Of a stretch of 64,000 nt of DNA, positions 1 through 8,597 are shown piece after piece. The position numbers were made by a program, and so were the translations under genes. The number at the start of each line of letters is the position of its first letter. Within the stretch, counting starts at the first letter, position 1. The stretch spans positions 79,695 through 143,694 of the forward strand of contig NZ_JASKLS010000018.1 in NCBI RefSeq assembly GCF_030124375.1, written 5' to 3'. The notes below the pieces were generated by a model, which was not told where the DNA came from, searched no databases, and saw nothing but the letters and a program-made list of their open reading frames with translations. The stretch comes from Sinorhizobium sp. 6-70 (GTDB lineage: Bacteria; Pseudomonadota; Alphaproteobacteria; Rhizobiales; Rhizobiaceae).

Positions 1-1169
1 CCGAGCTTGACGTCGATCGCATAGGCCTCGAGCCCCCGGCCGAACACCGTCCGGACGTCATCGTGCAGCAATCCGTTCTTCAGCAGTTGGCCGATCAGGA
101 AGCCCATGCCGCCGGCGGCGTGGAAATGGTTCACGTCCGCGAGCCCGTTCGGATAGACACGGGCCAGAAGCGGGATAATGTCGGAAAGCTCGGAGATGTC
201 CTGCCAGGTGAGCAGAATGCCCGCGGCGCGCGCCATCGCAACGAGGTGCATGGTGTGGTTGGTCGAGCCGCCTGTAGCGTGCAGGCCGACGACGCCGTTG
301 ACGATCGAACGCTCGTCGATCATCTCGCCCGCGGGGGTGAACTCGTTGCCCATCGCGGTGATGGCGAGCGCCCGTTTGGCTGCTTCCTTCGTCAGCGCGT
401 CGCGCAGCGGCGTGCCGGGATTGATGAAGGAGGCGCCGGGCAGGTGGAAGCCCATGATCTCCATCAGCATCTGGTTGGAGTTGGCGGTGCCGTAGAAGGT
501 GCAGGTGCCGGGGCCGTGATAGGACTTGGATTCCGCCTCGAGCAATTCGTCGCGACCGACCTTGCCCTCGGCGAAGAGCTGGCGGACCTTGGCCTTCTCG
601 TCATTCGGCAAGCCCGAGGTCATCGGCCCGGCGGGAATGAAGACCGCGGGCAGGTGACCGAAGGTCAGCGCCGCGATCACGAGGCCAGGCACGATCTTGT
701 CGCAGACGCCGAGATAGACGGCCGCATCGAACATGTTGTGCGACAGGCCGACGCCGGCGGCCATCGCGATCAGGTCGCGCGAAAAGAGCGACAGCTCCAT
801 GCCAGGCTGGCCCTGGGTGACGCCGTCGCACATCGCCGGCACGCCGCCGGCGACTTGCGCCACGCCGCCCGCCTCGCGAGCAGCCTCCCGGATCAGTGCC
901 GGGTAGGTCTCAAACGGCTGGTGCGCCGAGAGCATGTCGTTGTAGGAGGTAATGATGCCGAGATTTGGGACATGGTCACCCGCGAGCGCCGCCTTCTCGG
1001 CGGGAGAACAGACGGCAAACCCGTGTGCAAGGTTGCCGCAGCCGAGCACGCTGCGATGCGCCCCGTTTGCCGCGGCGCTGCGGACGCGATCGAGATAGGC
1101 TTCGCGTTGGGGTTTCGAACGCTCGACGATGCGGGCGGTGATGGCGGCAACGCGGGAATCGGCGGACAT
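1..1169 (-). CDS. edd: 6-phosphogluconate dehydratase (partial, C-terminus beyond left edge)
   Basis: Entner-Doudoroff dehydratase converting 6-phosphogluconate to 2-keto-3-deoxy-6-phosphogluconate; cytoplasmic 4Fe-4S enzyme of the IlvD/Edd family. The reading frame opens with ATG at 1169 (MSADSRVAAITARIVERS) and stays open to base 1, about 389 residues of a protein normally near 605. Visible family motifs are CDGVTQGQPGMELS and GPGTCTFYGTANSNQ, carrying the cluster-ligand cysteines. It follows zwf and pgl on the same strand, but a 246-base gap after pgl leaves room for its own promoter. The truncation is only the window boundary. Identification is secure. Confidence 0.95.
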   Translation of the reverse strand, partial: MSADSRVAAITARIVERSKPQREAYLDRVRSAAANGAHRSVLGCGNLAHGFAVCSPAEKAALAGDHVPNLGIITSYNDMLSAHQPFETYPALIREAAREAGGVAQVAGGVPAMCDGVTQGQPGMELSLFSRDLIAMAAGVGLSHNMFDAAVYLGVCDKIVPGLVIAALTFGHLPAVFIPAGPMTSGLPNDEKAKVRQLFAEGKVGRDELLEAESKSYHGPGTCTFYGTANSNQMLMEIMGFHLPGASFINPGTPLRDALTKEAAKRALAITAMGNEFTPAGEMIDERSIVNGVVGLHATGGSTNHTMHLVAMARAAGILLTWQDISELSDIIPLLARVYPNGLADVNHFHAAGGMGFLIGQLLKNGLLHDDVRTVFGRGLEAYAIDVKL

Positions 1170-1415
1170 GATACATCCTGTTCCGGAGCCTTGAGGGCCC
1201 CTGTCTTCATCCTGTCATCGGTCTACAGCGGCCGTGCGGCACCGCATCGGCGGCTGTAACAGTTTGAATTGCTGAGTAACCTGGCCTCAGTTCGATCGCG
1301 AAATGAGGATAAATCACTCAACACGACCTGCGCACTCGGGAGAACGCGCAAGGAAAGCTGTGGTTCGGGCCGCTATCTGCCTTGGCGGGCGTTCCCCGAT
1401 GGGTCGCCCGCCGTG

Positions 1416-2114
1416 TCACGGTGCCCAGTAGATCTGCAGCGGCGAGGTTGCGCGCCGCAACATGGCGCGGATCGGCATCTCCGCCTCGTCGCCGGGCGCC
1501 TCCGCTCGGGCAAGAACCTCTTTCTTGCCGTCGCCCTCGATATGCAGGACGAGCAGCCCGGCGTCATCGAGGCTGGAAAAGGTAAATGTCAGCCGCGGTT
1601 CGCCCGCGCCGTCCGCCTCCATCGTGATCACGCCGCGTGGCGTCGCCGGATCGATCGCCTCTTTAAGGCGCGTCCCTCCCGGGAAGAACGAGGCGGTGTG
1701 CCCGTCCGTTCCCATCCCGAGAACAACGACATCGAAGGGCGCGCCGACTGCGGCCGCCGCCCGGCTTGCCTTCACTGCGGCGTCCTCGGCTGTCGCTGCG
1801 GCGTGGTAGAGCGGCAGGAACTTTGCCGCCTTCGCCTTGTTCTGCAGCAGATTAGCGGCGACCAGCCCGTGGTTGGAGCGTTCGTTTTCCGGCGGCACGA
1901 ACCGTTCGTCGACAAGGGTGACGGTCACTTTCGTCCAGTCGAGTTCGCGCTGCGACAGGGCCTGGAAGAAGGCTTTAGGCGTCGATCCGCCGGAGACCGC
2001 GATGCTCGCAGCGCCGCGAGCTTCGATTGCCGCGGCGAGCTTCGCACTGACGGCATCCGCCAGTCCCTCCGCCAATGCGGTTCCAGTCTCGAATGTGTGC
2101 AGGGTGGTGCTCAT
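1416..2114 (-). CDS. pgl: 6-phosphogluconolactonase
   Basis: Hydrolyses 6-phosphogluconolactone to 6-phosphogluconate, linking Zwf to Edd. The protein has 232 residues, typical of the DevB/Pgl family, with the substrate-loop motif GMGTDGHTASFFPG near residue 130 and an N-terminal SGGSTPK phosphosugar-binding motif. It starts only 9 bases after the zwf stop on the same strand, so the two are almost certainly co-transcribed. Nothing unusual is seen. Confidence 0.95.
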   Translation of the reverse strand: MSTTLHTFETGTALAEGLADAVSAKLAAAIEARGAASIAVSGGSTPKAFFQALSQRELDWTKVTVTLVDERFVPPENERSNHGLVAANLLQNKAKAAKFLPLYHAAATAEDAAVKASRAAAAVGAPFDVVVLGMGTDGHTASFFPGGTRLKEAIDPATPRGVITMEADGAGEPRLTFTFSSLDDAGLLVLHIEGDGKKEVLARAEAPGDEAEMPIRAMLRRATSPLQIYWAP

Positions 2115-2123
2115 GAGCCGGTC

Positions 2124-3599
2124 CTAGATCGTATCGTTCCAGGTGCGGCCGTCGCGCTCGATGAGCGCGATCGACTGGCTCGGCCCCCAGGTGCCGGCCG
2201 TATAGCCTTGCACTTGCTGTCCGGTCGTTTCCCACGCCTTGAGGATGGGGTCGATCCATTGCCAGGCGGCTTCCACTTCATCGCGGCGCACGAACAGCGT
2301 CTGGTTGTTGCGGACGACATCGAGCAGCAGCCGCTCGTAGGCATCGGCGTTGCGCACGGCGAAGGCTTCCGCGAAGCTCATGTCGAGCGGGACGTTCCGC
2401 AGCCGCATGCCGCCCGGTCCCGGGTCCTTGATCATAAGCGATTGCTTGACGCCTTCGTTCGGCTGGAGGCGGATCATAAGCTGGTTCGCCGAAATGCGTC
2501 CGGCACTGTGATCGAAGATCGAGTGAGGGATCTGCTTGAAGGTGATGACGATCTCCGACATGCGGCCCGCCATGCGCTTGCCAGTGCGAATATAGAAGGG
2601 CACGCCGGCCCAGCGCCAGTTGCTGACTTCGGCCTTGATCGCGACAAAGGTTTCCGTGTTGGAAACGCCGCCTTCGAGCTCCTCGAGATAGCCCTTTACC
2701 GGACCGCCGGCGGATGCGCCGGCACGATACTGGCCGCGAACCGTTACCTGCTCGACATTGGTCGCGGTGATCGGCTTCAGCGCGCGAAGCACCTTGAGCT
2801 TTTCGTCGCGCACGGCCTCCGCGTCCATCGAGGTCGGCGCTTCCATGGCGACGAAACAGACGAGCTGCAGGATGTGGTTCTGCACCATGTCGCGGAGCGC
2901 GCCCGCCTTGTCGTAGTAGCCGGCGCGGTTTTCAAGTCCGACGGACTCCGAAACGGTGATCTGCACGTGGTCGATATGCGCCGAGTTCCACAGAGGCTCG
3001 TAAAGCGCATTGGCAAAGCGCAGGGCCATGAGGTTCTGTACCGTCTCCTTGCCGAGGTAGTGATCGATGCGGAAGATCTGCTCTTCGCGGAACACCTTGC
3101 CGATCGTGTCGTTGAGTTCCGTCGCCGTGGCGAGGTCTCGTCCGATCGGCTTTTCGACGACGATCCGGGTGTTCTTGGTGATGAGCTTGTGGTCGCGAAT
3201 CTTTTCCGAAATATCGCCGAAGATCGCCGGACCGACAGCGAGATAGAAGGCGCGGATGCGATCCTTTCCCTCTTCGAGGATCTTCTTCAGCTCGTCCCAG
3301 CCCTGATCGGATTTGGCGTCGACCGAGACGTAGTAGAGCCGGGCCGTGAACTTCGCCACTTCCGCTTCGTTGAATTCGCCCTGTTTCAGATGCTCCTTCA
3401 AGGCATCGGTCGCGAACGTGCGGTATTCCTCGTGGGTCAGTGCCGCGCGTGATGCGCCGATGATTCGCGTCGGCTCGCTGAATTGACCTTCGATCTGCCG
3501 GTGATAGAGCGCAGGCAGAAGCTTGCGCTCTGCAAGATCGCCGGTGCCCCCGAACACCACATAGTCAAACGGGTCAACGGGAATGATCTGGCTGCTCAT
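2124..3599 (-). CDS. zwf: glucose-6-phosphate 1-dehydrogenase
   Basis: NADP-dependent oxidation of glucose-6-phosphate to 6-phosphogluconolactone, the first step feeding the Entner-Doudoroff and pentose phosphate routes. The 491-residue length is normal. It has the N-terminal nucleotide-binding motif GGTGDLAERKLLPALY (17-32) and the active-site signature RIDHYLGKE (177-185). First gene of the zwf-pgl-edd cluster. The 96 bases upstream, up to the oxidoreductase stop at 3696, must hold the promoter; an AT-rich stretch lies at about 3635-3655. Confidence 0.97.
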   Translation of the reverse strand: MSSQIIPVDPFDYVVFGGTGDLAERKLLPALYHRQIEGQFSEPTRIIGASRAALTHEEYRTFATDALKEHLKQGEFNEAEVAKFTARLYYVSVDAKSDQGWDELKKILEEGKDRIRAFYLAVGPAIFGDISEKIRDHKLITKNTRIVVEKPIGRDLATATELNDTIGKVFREEQIFRIDHYLGKETVQNLMALRFANALYEPLWNSAHIDHVQITVSESVGLENRAGYYDKAGALRDMVQNHILQLVCFVAMEAPTSMDAEAVRDEKLKVLRALKPITATNVEQVTVRGQYRAGASAGGPVKGYLEELEGGVSNTETFVAIKAEVSNWRWAGVPFYIRTGKRMAGRMSEIVITFKQIPHSIFDHSAGRISANQLMIRLQPNEGVKQSLMIKDPGPGGMRLRNVPLDMSFAEAFAVRNADAYERLLLDVVRNNQTLFVRRDEVEAAWQWIDPILKAWETTGQQVQGYTAGTWGPSQSIALIERDGRTWNDTI

Positions 3600-3695
3600 G
3601 GGATATCTCGATCTCTTTCAGGTCAGGGGAGGTATAATCTAATCGATTTAAAAAGGCTAGGGTGCGACGCAACAAAATGCGCCGCACGCGGCTTT

Positions 3696-4982
3696 TTAGA
3701 ACCGGTCGCGCAAAGCATACCAGCTGAGCGCGAGAAACAGCAGCGCCGAACGGAATCGCGTTCCGCCCGGGAAAGCTGGTATTTTCAAGGCCTTGAGAAG
3801 ATCCAGCTCCGTCTGTTTCCCCAAGACCAAGTCAGCATAGAGCTTGCCGCAATAGTTGGACAGCATGACGCCGTGTCCGGAATAGCCGCCGATGCTCGTG
3901 ACCCCGGGCATGACCTCCCTGCAGAAGGGCTGGCGCGGTATGGTGATGCCGACCGAACCGCCCCAGGCGTGGGTGATCTCGACGTTCGCGAGTGCCGGAT
4001 AGACCTCGCTGATCTGTCGGCGGATGTGGCTTGAAATGTCGCGTGGATTGTCGGCCGTATAGGCTTCGCGTCCGCCGAAGAGCAGCCGACCGTCTTTCGA
4101 TTTGCGGAAATAGCGCACGACGAAACGGGAATCGTCGACCGATTCGCCGCCGGGCAGCACATCCGGATGGCCGGACAGGACCTTTGTCGCGCCGATGAAC
4201 GAGCGGATAGGCATGACGTGGCTGGCGGTCACGGGCTCCAGGTTGCCGATATAGGCATTGCAGGCGATCAACGCCCGGTCGGCGGTGATCGCGCCGCGAT
4301 CGGTGTCGATGACGACCGCGGCCCCCTTTTTCTCGATCTTCAGCGCCTTCGTCTGCTCGTGGAGGCTGGCGCCGGCACGGGCCGCATGCGTTGCAAGGCC
4401 GACGAGCAGTTTCATCGGGTGGATGTGCCCGGTGCCGGTGTCGCGGATGCCGAAGTGATAATGGTGCGATCCGAGCCGGCTTGCGGTCTCGTCGCGTTCC
4501 ATGAAGGAGAGGTGCGGATATCCGAAACGCTCCGCCATCGCCTCGACATGGCGGCGGTAGTCGTTCTCGAGACTTTTCTTGTGGCCGACGGAAAGCTGCC
4601 CCGGCACGAATTCGATGTCGATTCCGTGGTCGCCGGCGAAGTCCAGGAGGTAGCGCTTGGCGTTTTCCGCCATCTCGAACAGCAGCTTGGCACGCTCGCG
4701 GCCGAGCGCCTCCTCCATGTCCTCCGCCCATGCGCGCTGGCCGGTGCCGCACTGGCCGCCGTTGCGACCCGAGGCGCCGTCGCCGAAACGGCAGGCATCG
4801 ATCAACGTGACGTCTGTTCCGCTTTTCGCGAGATTGTAGGCGGCTTGGAGACCCGTGTAGCCGCCACCGACGATGGCGACGCCGGTTTTCCGCGAACCTG
4901 CCAGCGCTGGATAGACCGGACGCTCAGGGATCGTCGCCTCATACCAGGAAATTCCGGGCGAGATCGGGCTTTGCCAGGGCAT
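3696..4982 (-). CDS. FAD-dependent oxidoreductase, probable gamma-glutamylputrescine oxidase
   Basis: DAO-family flavoprotein of 428 residues. The dinucleotide-binding motif VAIVGGGYTGLQAAYNLAKSG lies near residues 34-54, and the N-terminal ISWYEATIPERPVYPAL resembles the PuuB/OrdL group, which oxidises gamma-glutamylputrescine to gamma-glutamyl-aminobutyraldehyde. It lies 15 bases downstream of a PuuA-like glutamine-synthetase gene on the same strand, which supports the polyamine role. A putrescine-type importer is encoded at 17.3-21.4 kb. Other amine or amino-acid oxidase specificities remain possible. Confidence 0.8.
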   Translation of the reverse strand: MPWQSPISPGISWYEATIPERPVYPALAGSRKTGVAIVGGGYTGLQAAYNLAKSGTDVTLIDACRFGDGASGRNGGQCGTGQRAWAEDMEEALGRERAKLLFEMAENAKRYLLDFAGDHGIDIEFVPGQLSVGHKKSLENDYRRHVEAMAERFGYPHLSFMERDETASRLGSHHYHFGIRDTGTGHIHPMKLLVGLATHAARAGASLHEQTKALKIEKKGAAVVIDTDRGAITADRALIACNAYIGNLEPVTASHVMPIRSFIGATKVLSGHPDVLPGGESVDDSRFVVRYFRKSKDGRLLFGGREAYTADNPRDISSHIRRQISEVYPALANVEITHAWGGSVGITIPRQPFCREVMPGVTSIGGYSGHGVMLSNYCGKLYADLVLGKQTELDLLKALKIPAFPGGTRFRSALLFLALSWYALRDRF

Positions 4983-4997
4983 GAGGGCGCCTTTCGG

Positions 4998-6434
4998 TCA
5001 GACGTTCAGAAGCAGGAATTCGCGTTCCCACGGACTGATGACCTGCATGAAGGTCTCGAATTCGCCACGCTTCACGCCGGCATAGATGGCGATGAATTCG
5101 GGCGTGAAGACGTCGGCGAGCGAAGGTGCGGATTCAAGCAGCGACACGGCCTCGAGCAAGCCGCGCGGCAGATCGATTTCGCCTTCGTTGGCGGTGTCCT
5201 CGGTCGGCGGCGTAGGCTGCAGGCCCTCGATGATGCCGAGATAGCCGCAGCCGAGCGAGGCCGCGAGCGCCAGATAGGGATTGGCGTCCGAACTCGGCAG
5301 GCGGTTCTCGATGCGTCGGGCCGCCGCATCCGAGACAGGGATGCGGAACGCCGTCGTCCGGTTGTCGTAACCCCAGGCGGTGTTTACCGGCGCCGACATG
5401 TCGGGGGTCAGTCGCCGGTAGGAGTTCACGTAGGGCGCCATCATCGCCAGCGTCCGCGGCACGTAATGCTGCATGCCGCCGATAAAGGAGAAGAACTCCT
5501 TCGATGGCGATCCGTTCACATTCGAGAAGAGGTTGCGACCGGTGTTGATCTCGACGACCGACTGGTGAATGTGCATCGCCGAGCCGGGCTGGCCCTGCAT
5601 CGGCTTCGCCATGAAGGTCGCGTAGATGCCGTGCTTCAGTGCCGCTTCGCGAATTGTCCGCTTGAACAGGAAAACCTGGTCGGCAAGCTCGATCGGGTCG
5701 CCGTGCCTGAGGTTGATTTCGAGTTGCGCCGGTCCCTCTTCGTGAATGAGGGTATCGATCTCGAGGCCCTGCTTTTCGGAGAAGTGGTAGATATCGTCGA
5801 TCAGTTCGTCGAATTCGTTGATGCCGGCGATCGAATAGCCCTGGCCGCCGAGAATCGAGCGGCCGGAGCGGCCCTTCGGCGGACGCAGCGGATAGTCCGG
5901 ATCGTCGTTCTGGGCGACGAGATAGAATTCGATCTCGGGCGCGACGACCGGCTTCCATCCCTTCTGGCGGTAGAGGTCGACCACGCGTTTCAATACGTTG
6001 CGCGGCGTATAGTTGATCTGCTCGCCCTGCGAGCCGACGATGTCGCAGATCACCTGCGCCGTCGGGTCGGACTCCCAAGGAACAATAGAAAGGGTCGAAA
6101 GATCGGGCAGTAGCTTGATGTCGCTGTCGCGCGAATCGTAGCGGAACTGGTCGGTTTCGTCGGGATATTCGCCGGAAATCGTATGACGGTAGATCGCCGA
6201 GGGCAGAGCGAGCGAGGTGTTCGAGGTGAACTTGGAGGTCGGCATCATCTTGCCGCGCGGTACGCCGGCAAGGTCGGGCGTGATGCACTCGATGTCTTCA
6301 ATGCCGCGGATCCTGAGCCAGTCGACCGCTTCCTTCCAGGTCTTCACGCCTCGCGGCGAATGCAGGGCGGCGGGTATTTTCGAACTTTTGCTGATCTTTG
6401 CTGCTTGTTGGGCGACACTTCTCTTGGAGGGCAT
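4998..6434 (-). CDS. glutamine synthetase family protein, probable gamma-glutamylputrescine synthetase
   Basis: 478-residue member of the glutamine synthetase superfamily (ATP-dependent glutamate ligation to an amine). It has the beta-grasp N-terminal region followed by the catalytic domain. Visible motifs are EGPAQLEINLRHGDP (metal-binding region) and MAKPMQGQPGSAMHIHQS (ATP-site region). The long N-terminal extension (KRSVAQQAAKISKSSKIP) and pairing with a DAO-family oxidase favour a PuuA-like polyamine ligase over a nitrogen-assimilating GlnA. First gene of a two-gene unit with the oxidoreductase. The substrate is inferred from context. Confidence 0.8.
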   Translation of the reverse strand: MPSKRSVAQQAAKISKSSKIPAALHSPRGVKTWKEAVDWLRIRGIEDIECITPDLAGVPRGKMMPTSKFTSNTSLALPSAIYRHTISGEYPDETDQFRYDSRDSDIKLLPDLSTLSIVPWESDPTAQVICDIVGSQGEQINYTPRNVLKRVVDLYRQKGWKPVVAPEIEFYLVAQNDDPDYPLRPPKGRSGRSILGGQGYSIAGINEFDELIDDIYHFSEKQGLEIDTLIHEEGPAQLEINLRHGDPIELADQVFLFKRTIREAALKHGIYATFMAKPMQGQPGSAMHIHQSVVEINTGRNLFSNVNGSPSKEFFSFIGGMQHYVPRTLAMMAPYVNSYRRLTPDMSAPVNTAWGYDNRTTAFRIPVSDAAARRIENRLPSSDANPYLALAASLGCGYLGIIEGLQPTPPTEDTANEGEIDLPRGLLEAVSLLESAPSLADVFTPEFIAIYAGVKRGEFETFMQVISPWEREFLLLNV

Positions 6435-6568
6435 AAATCACCGGTTTTGGCTTCGGATTGCGCATCATACCCGGAGTTTGGCGATTGGCTAGAGCGGCTT
6501 CGGCGGTTCGCGATTGACTTTTGGTTCCGCCCTCGGGAAGGAAGGCTGAAACGCGAAAAGGGTCTTCC

Positions 6569-7753
6569 GTGGCAGAAAAACACGACGTGGTGGTCATTGG
6601 CGCGGGTGCCGCCGGCATGATGTGCGCGATCGAAGCGGGAAAACGCGGACGCCGCGTGCTCGTGCTCGATCACGCCAAGGCACCCGGCGAGAAGATCCGC
6701 ATCTCCGGCGGCGGCCGCTGCAACTTCACCAATATTCACGCCGGACCGAAGAACTTCCTCTCCGAGAACCCGCATTTCTGCAAGTCGGCGCTGGCACGCT
6801 ACCGGCCGCAGGACTTCGTCGCGCTGGTCGAGCGGCACGGCATTGCATGGCATGAGAAGACGCTTGGGCAGCTCTTCTGCGATCATTCGGCGAAGGACAT
6901 CATCCGCATGCTGCTTGCCGAGATGCAGGAGGCGGGCGTGGCGCTCCGGCTTGCAACGGCGATCTCGGCAATCGAGAGAGTTGCATCCGGCTTCCGGGTG
7001 ACAACCAATGATGGACCCGTCGAGGCCGCGTCACTGGTGGTCGCAAGCGGCGGCAAGTCGATTCCGAAAATGGGTGCCACGGGTTTTGCCTACAGGATCG
7101 CCGAACAATTCGGTCTGCCGATCGTCGAAACGCGGCCTGCATTGGTTCCGTTGACCCTCGATCCGGCGCAACTGGAAAAGATCGGCGAACTGGCCGGCGT
7201 TGCCGCCGATGCAGAGGCGCGCTGCGGCAAGGCCGCCTTCCGCGAAGCGGTGTTGCTCACCCACCGCGGCTTGAGCGGACCCGCCATCCTGCAGATCTCC
7301 TCCTATTGGCGGGAGGGCGCGGAGATCGTCCTGCGGCTGATGCCGGACATCGATATCGCGTCTATTCTCAAGGGAATGCGCCGAACGAACGGGCGCCAGG
7401 CTGCGCATACCGCCTTGGCCGACATCCTGCCGCGACGGCTGGCGCAGTTCTTTGCGGAAGAAGCAAAGCTGGCGGGACGGATGCTCGCCGACCTTTCCGA
7501 CAAGGCCATCGACGCGCTGTCGGCTTCCATCCAGAACTGGACGCTGAAGCCCGCCGGGTCGGAGGGCTACAGGACCGCCGAAGTTACACTCGGCGGGGTC
7601 GATACCCGCGCGCTGGATTCCCGAACGATGCAGGCGAGGGAAGTTCCGGGGCTTTATTTCATCGGCGAATGCGTCGATGTCACCGGATGGCTAGGCGGCT
7701 ACAATTTCCAATGGGCCTGGGCCTCCGGTTTCGCCACCGGTCAAGAGGTGTGA
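6569..7753 (+). CDS. NAD(P)/FAD-dependent oxidoreductase, HI0933/YhiN family
   Basis: 394-residue flavoprotein of the HI0933/YhiN family. The N-terminus has the FAD motif VVVIGAGAAGMMCAIEAGKRG and the family signature GEKIRISGGGRCNFTN, and the C-terminus has GLYFIGECVDVTGWLGGYNFQ. The physiological reaction is not known for the family. I chose GTG at 6569, preceded by AAAGGG, because a possible TTG 48 bases upstream would add 16 low-complexity residues before the Rossmann strand. It is transcribed divergently from the glutamine-synthetase-like gene. Confidence 0.85.
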   Translation: MAEKHDVVVIGAGAAGMMCAIEAGKRGRRVLVLDHAKAPGEKIRISGGGRCNFTNIHAGPKNFLSENPHFCKSALARYRPQDFVALVERHGIAWHEKTLGQLFCDHSAKDIIRMLLAEMQEAGVALRLATAISAIERVASGFRVTTNDGPVEAASLVVASGGKSIPKMGATGFAYRIAEQFGLPIVETRPALVPLTLDPAQLEKIGELAGVAADAEARCGKAAFREAVLLTHRGLSGPAILQISSYWREGAEIVLRLMPDIDIASILKGMRRTNGRQAAHTALADILPRRLAQFFAEEAKLAGRMLADLSDKAIDALSASIQNWTLKPAGSEGYRTAEVTLGGVDTRALDSRTMQAREVPGLYFIGECVDVTGWLGGYNFQWAWASGFATGQEV

Positions 7754-7781
7754 CCATGCGGAAGAATTGGTGATTTGCCTT

Positions 7782-7810
7782 TTCAGCCATTGTTAACGGA
7801 AATGGCTGAA
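7782..7810 (+). terminator. hairpin after the flavoprotein gene
   Basis: Perfect 10-bp inverted repeat TTCAGCCATT / AATGGCTGAA with a 9-base loop, 28 bases after the stop at 7753. No T-run follows, so it may be a Rho-assisted or RNA-stabilising hairpin rather than a classical intrinsic terminator. Confidence 0.5.
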
Positions 7811-8019
7811 CCTGAATTCATGGCTGCACGGCCTGCACAGGACTGGGGGCGGTCCCTAAACGGAAACCACACTGTTTCCATTTCATGGACTTTCCTTGGC
7901 CGCAGGATGAGGGCACCATGATGCGTATGGTAGCCGGGTTGGCTGCCAGCAATTCAAGGGTTGCAGTGTCCTTTGTGCGTCGGAAAACGTGCGGCACTGC
8001 AGGACAAGGACAGGATGCC

Positions 8020-8160
8020 ATGCCCCACTCACGCCGCCGTCCCCGCGCTGTTGCGATTGCCCGGACCGAGCAGAGCCACTTCCACCATGAGCTCATTGCT
8101 TTCGGTGCTGTTATCGCCCTCTTTCTCATTGTGACCTTCGCGACGTTCGCCGCGTTCTGA
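8020..8160 (+). CDS. small single-pass membrane protein, hypothetical
   Basis: 46-residue protein with a basic N-terminus (MPHSRRRPRAVAIAR) and one clear hydrophobic helix at residues 28-46 that ends the protein (FGAVIALFLIVTFATFAAF). The ATG at 8020 is preceded by GGACAGGA. Upstream in-frame starts would add a Cys/Arg-rich stretch without membrane character, so they are less likely. The Arg/His-rich face suggests an N-in tail-anchored topology. No family is recognised. Confidence 0.5.
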   Translation: MPHSRRRPRAVAIARTEQSHFHHELIAFGAVIALFLIVTFATFAAF

Positions 8161-8597
8161 ATGCAGGTCAGGAGGGCGGAAGCGCCTTCCAGGTGAAGCG
8201 CGTTTACCTGATCTAAACTGCGGCGCCTGTGATCCGGCCGAAACCGCGTGCCCGTTGTCGCAAAATCGTCCTCGCCCCATCGCCGCGTCAAAACCGCCGG
8301 CCGCTTATACAAATCTTAATCGTTCAAATTGACTATGGCGCCCGAGTGAGTCCCGTCAGGGCCTCGCCGCCTTACAGCGCCGCGCGTCTTTCAGACGCGC
8401 AAAGGAAATATGCAGTAAGAGGCAGCGTGGGCCCCGCAATGATTGCCGGCGGACTAGCGGCGTGCGCCGCATGATTTCCCGAAAAACATCAGCCTGTTTG
8501 CGCATCGGGTGGCTGTTCCTCCGCAAGCAATCGCTTGGGGCGGTACGTCGGGCCATCGGGGGAAGCGAAACGCGAGCTGCGAGCCAAGGTGTTTTCA
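8161..8597. other. 437-base stretch without a supported gene
   Basis: Holds a truncated RIME-type repeat at 8371-8420 and presumably the promoter of the chemoreceptor gene. No conserved coding pattern, RNA gene or strong terminator was seen; the open frames here are Arg/Ser/Pro-rich shadows. Confidence 0.5.
8371..8420 (+). repeat. truncated RIME1-type palindromic repeat
   Basis: Contains the first palindrome of the element (GCGCCGCGCGTCTT then AGACGCGC) joined directly to a terminal GCAGTA-like end. The central CTGCATGTTTTTATCC segment of full copies is missing, so this looks like an internal deletion. Confidence 0.6.

Noticed and set aside
63..3452. Long plus-strand open frames (398 and 727 codons) opposite edd, pgl and zwf
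   Set aside because: They are antisense to clearly identified genes and have Arg/His/Asp-rich composition typical of GC-rich shadow frames.
4167..6113. 648-codon plus-strand frame opposite the oxidase and glutamine-synthetase-like genes
   Set aside because: Antisense to two well-supported genes; no family motif.
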